37,676 nt of DNA from positions 1-37,676 of the forward strand of contig WLRQ01000023.1 in NCBI GenBank assembly GCA_009697815.1, written 5' to 3'. A model generated the notes under the pieces. The model did no database searches. It was not told where the DNA came from and saw nothing but the letters and a program-made list of their open reading frames with translations. This document shows, piece after piece, positions 32,897 to 37,676 of this stretch (position 1 is its first letter; each line of letters starts with the position of its first letter). This DNA is from Actinomycetota bacterium (GTDB taxonomy: Bacteria; Actinomycetota; Actinomycetes; S36-B12; CAIYMF01). A program made the position numbers and the translations under genes.

Positions 32897-34477
32897 TCAA
32901 CTCCTCGAGTCTGCGATCGAATCCGTGGCATTGAAGATCATCTGAAGAAGCAGGGCCACGGTGATGTCCTGTTCCGCCGCATTGAGAATCCCGAGGCTGC
33001 GACCCTTGTCGATGACAAGCACCCGATCGCTGAGCCCGACCACTTCTTCGAGTTCGGAGGAGACCACGATGAGCGAACGCCCCTGGGCCACCACCTTCTC
33101 GAGCGCGACGAGGATCTCGGCCTTGGCTCCGACGTCGACGCCCCGCGTGGGCTCGTCGGCCAGCAGGACGGAGTGTGTGGTGTGAAGCCACCGCGCGATC
33201 ATGAGCTTCTGCTGATTGCCACCAGAGAGCCGCGCCGCACGCTCACCAAGCCGCTTGACGTTGAAACCCACGGGTGCCGCGGCCTCCGCGGCCGCAGCCC
33301 CCAGACGCTGAGAGTTCAGGAAGGAGTATTTCGACAGCCCCGACCACTCGCCGAGGGTGATGTTGTCGGCGCCATCTCGGGCGAGGAGAAGCCCTTGTCC
33401 CTTGCGGTCCTCGGGCAACAGCGCGATCCCGCGGGCCCTGGCCTCGCGCACCCGTTGAGGCACGCGGTCGCCGGGCTCACTGGTGGTGACGGTGCCCGTG
33501 GCACTCGGGTCGAGCCCCGCGAGGGCACGCAGGAGCGAGGTGCGACCAGAGCCCACGAGCCCCGCAATGCCCAGGATCTCGCCGGGGTAGAGCTCGAAGC
33601 TGAGGTCCTCGATCAGGCCGGGCGACGACAGTGAGTCGACGACCATGAGTGGCTTGACCGAGGCGCCGCGATCCGGCGAGGTGGGCCTGCTCCCGCGGGT
33701 TCCCGCCGCGATCTCCGCCCCGTGCGTCTGCTTCCCGAGCATCGCCCCGACGAGTTCTCGCTTCGTCCATGCGGACGCTGGCCGACGCTCGACGATCGCG
33801 CCGTCACGGCAGACCGTGATGTCATCGCTGTGCTCGAGCACCTCTTCGAGGTTGTGACTCACGAGGGAAAGTGCGAGCCCCTGGTCGCGAAGCTGGTGCA
33901 GTGTGACGTACAGGGCCTCGCGCTCGGCATGGGCGAGGGACGCGGTGGGCTCGTCGAGCAGGATCGCCTCGGCCTCGGACACCAGCGCGCGCATGATCTC
34001 CAGTACCTGTTGGTCGGCCACTGAGAGAGAGCCGCTGCGGCCCGTGACGGCCGGGGTGACACCGAGTTTGGCGCACAACCGCTCGTACTCAGCCCGCATC
34101 TCGCTCTCGCGCAGCCAGCCCTTCGAGGCGATGGGGCGACCAAGGAAGACATTCGCCTCGGGGCTGATCGCGGGAACGATCGTGAGTTCCTGGTAGATCG
34201 CGTGCACCCCGGCACGCTTCGAAGCGCGCGGTGACCCGAGCTCGAGTTCGACACCGTTGACGAGCACCTTGCCGCTTGACGGAGGGATGCGACCCGCGGC
34301 GATACCCAGGCACGTCGACTTGCCGGCGCCGTTCTCGCCCACGAGCGCGTGGATCTTGCCCCGCTCGGCGAGATCCATCGTGACATCGCGCACGGCCTTG
34401 GTAGCACCGAAGGAACGGGACACATCGACGAGCTGAATATACGGCGTTGGCGCCGAGCCCTGCGGGCTGGAGGTCAT
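32897..34477 (-). CDS. Ribose-type ABC importer ATPase with two nucleotide-binding domains (RbsA/MglA-like)
   Basis: 526 residues with two ABC domains. The first has Walker A GENGAGKST (about 47), signature LSVADQQ and Walker B ILLDEPTASL. The second has the degenerate Walker A GLVGSGRTS, signature LSGGNQQKL and Walker B VLLADEPTRGVDVG. This pattern is typical of RbsA/MglA, where only the first site is fully active. The ATG at 34477 was chosen over a 47-residue upstream extension that runs through the operator region and has no ribosome site. Promoter region 34478-34680 carries operator copy E. Confidence 0.93.
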   Translation of the reverse strand: MTSSPQGSAPTPYIQLVDVSRSFGATKAVRDVTMDLAERGKIHALVGENGAGKSTCLGIAAGRIPPSSGKVLVNGVELELGSPRASKRAGVHAIYQELTIVPAISPEANVFLGRPIASKGWLRESEMRAEYERLCAKLGVTPAVTGRSGSLSVADQQVLEIMRALVSEAEAILLDEPTASLAHAEREALYVTLHQLRDQGLALSLVSHNLEEVLEHSDDITVCRDGAIVERRPASAWTKRELVGAMLGKQTHGAEIAAGTRGSRPTSPDRGASVKPLMVVDSLSSPGLIEDLSFELYPGEILGIAGLVGSGRTSLLRALAGLDPSATGTVTTSEPGDRVPQRVREARARGIALLPEDRKGQGLLLARDGADNITLGEWSGLSKYSFLNSQRLGAAAAEAAAPVGFNVKRLGERAARLSGGNQQKLMIARWLHTTHSVLLADEPTRGVDVGAKAEILVALEKVVAQGRSLIVVSSELEEVVGLSDRVLVIDKGRSLGILNAAEQDITVALLLQMIFNATDSIADSRS

Positions 34478-34549
34478 GTCCTGCCTCTCGCTCCTGGATA
34501 CCCGATCGACGGGTGATGACGTTACGGGTTGTGCGGGTCGTGCGTGCAT

Positions 34550-34602
34550 GGCAACCGACAGAATTCGCAAGATCATCTCGACCAAACGACTGGTCGGTTG
34601 CC
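34550..34602. repeat. Inverted repeat upstream of the ABC ATPase gene
   Basis: Perfect 10-base inverted arms GGCAACCGAC (34550-34559) and GTCGGTTGCC (34593-34602), separated by 33 bases. The right arm overlaps operator copy E. It looks like two half-sites for a DNA-binding protein; a transcript hairpin is also possible. Confidence 0.5.
34583..34594 (+). promoter_or_regulatory. Shared operator motif, copy E
   Basis: CAAACGACTGGT, about 106 bases upstream of the ABC ATPase start. With its right flank it forms AAACGAC-TG-GTCGGTT, an inverted repeat with six of seven matches. Confidence 0.58.
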
Positions 34603-34680
34603 GATGCGATCGTGGCATCTCGAACCACCCAAAGCAAGGCTTTGGAAGCCCGATCTCCGACCAGTCGCGCGCGGTCCGGA

Positions 34681-35208
34681 TCAGGCCTGCGGGGACACCG
34701 CGAGGTCACCCTCGGCAGGGAGGGGAAGCCGATGGAAGTCGCGGCGGTAGTAAACGACGGGTTCGTGCGGCCCAAGGATCGCGTCCTCGACCCGGCCCAC
34801 GATGATCGTGTGGTCGCCGCCGTCATAGCGCGCGTAGACACTGCACTCGAGTACAGAGGCCGCGTCGTCGATGATCGGCAAACCCCTTGCGCTCAGGACG
34901 AAGTTCGCACCGGCGAATTTGTCGGCGCCCCTCGTGGCGAACAACTTCGCGACGTGTTCGTGGTCGGGCTGGACAATGTGGACCGCAAGTTGCTCGGTCG
35001 CCATGAACGCCGGGTAGCACTCGGCAGTCTTCGCCACGCAGACCAGCACGAGCGGCGGGTCAGCCGACAATGAGCAGAAGGCACTCGCGGTGAATCCCCA
35101 CCATCGACCATCGGCGTCAACCGTGGTATTGATGGTGACGCCGGCGGGGAACGAGGCCATCACGTCACGGAAGTGCGCGCCCGTGATCTTCTCGGTTGAG
35201 TCGGCCAT
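34681..35208 (-). CDS. Flavin reductase (FMN-binding split-barrel, HpaC-like)
   Basis: 175 residues of the flavin reductase-like domain. FRDVMASFPAGVTINTT, GFTASAFCSLSADPPLVLVCV and the C-terminal DHTIIVGRVEDA...VVYYRRDFHRL blocks are standard. It would supply reduced FMN or FAD to a two-component monooxygenase, for which the LLM oxidoreductase at 29163 is the obvious candidate. The ATG at 35208 has GGAGG five bases upstream; a start ten codons earlier is less likely. It lies 94 bases after the carboxyltransferase-like gene on the same strand. Confidence 0.9.
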   Translation of the reverse strand: MADSTEKITGAHFRDVMASFPAGVTINTTVDADGRWWGFTASAFCSLSADPPLVLVCVAKTAECYPAFMATEQLAVHIVQPDHEHVAKLFATRGADKFAGANFVLSARGLPIIDDAASVLECSVYARYDGGDHTIIVGRVEDAILGPHEPVVYYRRDFHRLPLPAEGDLAVSPQA

Positions 35209-35302
35209 GTGTGCCTCCGGTTGCTGTGGTTCGGCCACCCCGACGTCTGGCCGGATGTGGAAAATCTAGCGCCCGCCGATTGGTCAGCGGTACGGGGTCG
35301 GT

Positions 35303-36811
35303 TCAGCTGGCGTTCGGCGCGGCTGGGGATGCTGCGGGCGCCGGTGGGCGCCGCGAAAGCGACACGCTCATCCCCGGGCTCGACACCGAGATGGACGAGG
35401 ACGTCCCCGGATCGGCAACGAGCGAACTCACATGCTGCAGGATCACATCAGACCGTCTGCGGGGATCGACGGGGATCGAGCCCTTCGTGAGCATGTCGTC
35501 GACCTCCCGATCGGAGGTCATCAACCGCAGCAGAAGTTCTTCGTCGGGGATTCCCGCCCTGAAGCGCGAGCGGACCTCGGCGAGGCTGGGTTGAGGCTGT
35601 ATCCATGAACGGAAGTGCTCGGCTCGCGGCGAGGCCATGATCTTGTCGTAGACCTCGGGGTCGATCGGACGCGGCACTGGTCCGTAGTGGCCGAGGGCGT
35701 ACTGGATGACTTCATCTGGCACGAGGTCGTACCGCTCGCGCGCGAGCATGTTCAACACGGCCTGCACACCGACGAACTGCGAGAACGGCGTCGCCATGAT
35801 GGGCTCTCCGAGTTCGCGACGCACACGCGGGATCTCCGCGAGCACCTCGTCGAATCGATGTCCCATACCGTGCTGCGCCAACTGGTTCTTCAGCGTGCCC
35901 GTCATGCCGCCGGGCACCTGGTGGTCGTAGATCCGCGGATCGAACTCGGCCATCTGGCCGGGGGCGAACCCCGCGTCACCCGCCGCCCAGATGAAGTTCT
36001 GCGCCACCGGTTCGAACTGGTTCGTGTCGAGACGGTGCTCGAGACCCATGCGCTCAAGGATCGGCAGCATGCCCTCGGTCGAGGGCAGTGACGGGCCGTT
36101 GGCCATGGGGCGCGACGCCGTATGGAGGGAGGTGAAACCGGCCTTGAGCCCCTCGACGTAGTTGTGCTGGGCCAGGCCAGTGGTGTTATGGCAGTGAAGT
36201 TCGAGTTTCACCGATCCCGTGGCGGCCCGGATTGCAGGCAGCAATGTGGCTGCCCGCTCGGGAGTGAGGACCCCGGCCGCGTCCTCGATGTAGAGCGACT
36301 TCACCCCCGGCCACAAGGCCATCTTCGCGGCTCGTTCGACGAAGAAGGCGTCGTCGTGGACATCAGTGAGGCCGTACATGATCGAGGGAACCGGGATCGC
36401 GCCCGCCTCGTGCACGACGGTCGTGACGCGGAGCATCGTCGGCAGGTCGTAGAGACAGTCGTAGAGCCAGAAGCTCTGGATCCCGTGCTTGACCTGAGTG
36501 CGGATCCACAGATCCATGATCGAGTCGGGAGTGAACCCGAACCCCATGATGTTGCGCGAACGGAAACTGGCACGGCACTCGGTGTTGCGCAAGCGCTGGA
36601 CCAAGAAATCGGTGGAGGTCCATGGGTTGTCACGGAACTGACGCAACAGCACAGTGAACATGCCCGGCCCGGTGAGGTCGACGACATCGAAGCCGGTGCG
36701 GTCGATGTGCGGTAGCGCAGCCTCGGCCTGGTGGCTGCGCATTCGACAGCCCCACAGGCTCTGCTGACCGTCGCGCAAGGTCTGGTCGACGAACTCAATG
36801 GTCTGGCTCAT
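35303..36811 (-). CDS. Carboxyltransferase-like DRE-TIM protein (pyruvate carboxylase/oxaloacetate decarboxylase alpha family)
   Basis: 502 residues. The HMGL-like TIM barrel starts with VDQTLRDGQQSLWG and contains LYIEDAAGVLTP and the metal HxH in LELHCHNTTGLAQHN. The PYC_OADA-type C-terminal domain has YDHQVPGGMTGTLKNQL. In biotin-dependent members the barrel reads KDMAGLL, whose Lys is carboxylated and binds metal; here that position is Glu. No biotin carboxylase or biotinyl domain is attached, and the C-terminal 40 residues are a Ser/Pro/Ala tail. It follows the second P450 by 54 bases. A lyase or aldolase reaction is as possible as carboxyl transfer. Confidence 0.85.
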   Translation of the reverse strand: MSQTIEFVDQTLRDGQQSLWGCRMRSHQAEAALPHIDRTGFDVVDLTGPGMFTVLLRQFRDNPWTSTDFLVQRLRNTECRASFRSRNIMGFGFTPDSIMDLWIRTQVKHGIQSFWLYDCLYDLPTMLRVTTVVHEAGAIPVPSIMYGLTDVHDDAFFVERAAKMALWPGVKSLYIEDAAGVLTPERAATLLPAIRAATGSVKLELHCHNTTGLAQHNYVEGLKAGFTSLHTASRPMANGPSLPSTEGMLPILERMGLEHRLDTNQFEPVAQNFIWAAGDAGFAPGQMAEFDPRIYDHQVPGGMTGTLKNQLAQHGMGHRFDEVLAEIPRVRRELGEPIMATPFSQFVGVQAVLNMLARERYDLVPDEVIQYALGHYGPVPRPIDPEVYDKIMASPRAEHFRSWIQPQPSLAEVRSRFRAGIPDEELLLRLMTSDREVDDMLTKGSIPVDPRRRSDVILQHVSSLVADPGTSSSISVSSPGMSVSLSRRPPAPAASPAAPNAS

Positions 36812-36865
36812 CCGAACATCACCCGCGAGCCCTTCCGCCGTGTCGCCCTGCCCCGATGAAGGTCA

Positions 36866-37676
36866 TCAGCTCGCGGTGAAGCGGACGGGCAGCGTCTTGA
36901 ATCCGGTGACGAAGTTCCCGATCTTCAGTCGGGGCTCGCCCGCGAGTTCGATGGAGTCGACGCGGGAGATGAGCTCCTCGTAGAGCGCCTTCATCTCGAT
37001 CTTGGCGATATGCAGGCCCAGACAGATGTGGGGGCCGAAGCTGAACGACAGCTGCGGGTTGGGGCGCCTGGTGATATCGAACTTGTAAGGCTCGGGAAAG
37101 ACGTCCTCGTCGCGGTTGGCCGAGACGAACAGGCACATCACCCGATCGCCCGCCTTGATCTGGTGTCCGTGGAAGTCGACGTCGCGAGAGGCCGTGCGCA
37201 TGAAGTGCTTGGCCGGGGTGGCCCAGCGGAGTGCCTCGTCGACGAGTCCGCCGATGAGTGAGGGGTCGTTCTTCACGAGCGCGAACTGCTCGGGGTAGGC
37301 CGCGAGCCCGTGGATGCCACCGGCGATCGAGGACGACACGGTGTCGTGTCCCGCCAACGCAATGGAGGAGACCATGTGGTTCTGGCGGCGAGGCATCATC
37401 AGCTCGCCGTCCGGAAGCTTGCCGTTGACGATCGCACTCGTGAGATCGTCGATAGGGCACCGGAGCCTCTCGACGCGGATCTCCTCGAAGTAGTCGTAGA
37501 AGCCGTCAACAGCCTCCTGCCACAAGCGTGCCGCGGTCTCGGGAGACATGTCGGCGTCACTCTCGCTGACGATGTCGGGGTCGTCGCCGCCGAAGGTCTC
37601 CTGCGTCATCTTGTGCATGAGCGGGAAGTCGGACTCCGGCACGGAGATCATCTCCATGACGACCTTGAGCGGGAAG
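36866..37676 (-). CDS. Cytochrome P450 (second copy; N-terminus beyond the window)
   Basis: The C-terminal 269 residues of a P450. The I-helix is ALAGHDT, ExxR is EALR, and the heme loop is FSFGPHICLG with the Cys ligand 51 residues before the stop, exactly as in the first P450. The reading frame continues without a start through the window edge; internal Met codons near 37657 are not starts. It is a close paralogue of the P450 at 30464 and is first in an apparent transcript with the carboxyltransferase-like and flavin reductase genes. Confidence 0.95.
   Translation of the reverse strand, partial: FPLKVVMEMISVPESDFPLMHKMTQETFGGDDPDIVSESDADMSPETAARLWQEAVDGFYDYFEEIRVERLRCPIDDLTSAIVNGKLPDGELMMPRRQNHMVSSIALAGHDTVSSSIAGGIHGLAAYPEQFALVKNDPSLIGGLVDEALRWATPAKHFMRTASRDVDFHGHQIKAGDRVMCLFVSANRDEDVFPEPYKFDITRRPNPQLSFSFGPHICLGLHIAKIEMKALYEELISRVDSIELAGEPRLKIGNFVTGFKTLPVRFTAS

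Noticed and set aside
1..37676. tRNA, rRNA, CRISPR, insertion sequences, phage genes
   Set aside because: Nothing with the required structure, repeats or transposase/integrase motifs was seen.

Overview
The window is high-GC, gene-dense DNA from an actinobacterium (Actinomycetota). The evidence is a complete mycofactocin biosynthesis locus, a mycobacterial-type CxxHxxC ferredoxin next to cytochromes P450, a type III glutamine synthetase with a GlnR-like box, many GTG starts and frequent 4-base stop/start overlaps. I cannot place the genus. There are no rRNA or tRNA genes, CRISPR arrays, insertion sequences or prophage genes. No gene-free stretch exceeds 300 bases; the longest is 28877-29162.

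Region 1 (1-7279, all minus) reads from right to left as one tightly packed acyl-CoA operon: a two-PQ-loop membrane protein, two thiolase-like proteins that lack thiolase catalytic residues, a protein with two zinc-ribbon/OB (DUF35) modules, an enoyl-CoA hydratase/isomerase, a true thiolase, a cyclase-family metal hydrolase, and a biotin carboxyl carrier protein cut by the window edge. The thiolase-like/DUF35 combination recalls the Ltp2-DUF35 retro-aldolase of steroid side-chain degradation.

Region 2 (7431-15288) is the mycofactocin locus. mftA, mftB, mftC, mftD, mftE, an SDR and a D-2-hydroxyacid dehydrogenase run on the minus strand. mftR (TetR) diverges from mftA. mftF lies beyond mftR, and its 3' end overlaps the 3' end of mftR by 56 bases. 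MftA ends in the family signature IDGMCGVY. No mftG was seen.

Region 3 (15379-20594) looks like general metabolism: an AidB-like acyl-CoA dehydrogenase, a SpeE-like Rossmann protein, glutamine synthetase III and an S4 RNA-binding protein.

Region 4 (20636-37676) is a large catabolic or modification island: a mycofactocin-type SDR divergent from a ferredoxin/MaoC-N/MaoC/SDR/SDR/nitroreductase/class III aminotransferase operon, a second class III aminotransferase, a ribose-type ABC importer whose binding protein is separated from its permease and ATPase, a luciferase-like flavin oxidoreductase divergent from a P450, and a second P450 followed by a carboxyltransferase-like DRE-TIM protein and a flavin reductase. 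Five promoter regions here share the 12-mer CAAACRRYYGKT, which suggests that one regulator controls the set. The natural substrate is unknown. The best reading is uptake of a small, possibly sugar-like or amino-containing molecule, followed by P450/ferredoxin hydroxylation, mycofactocin-linked alcohol oxidation, transamination and CoA-ester beta-oxidation. The last step may be served by Region 1.
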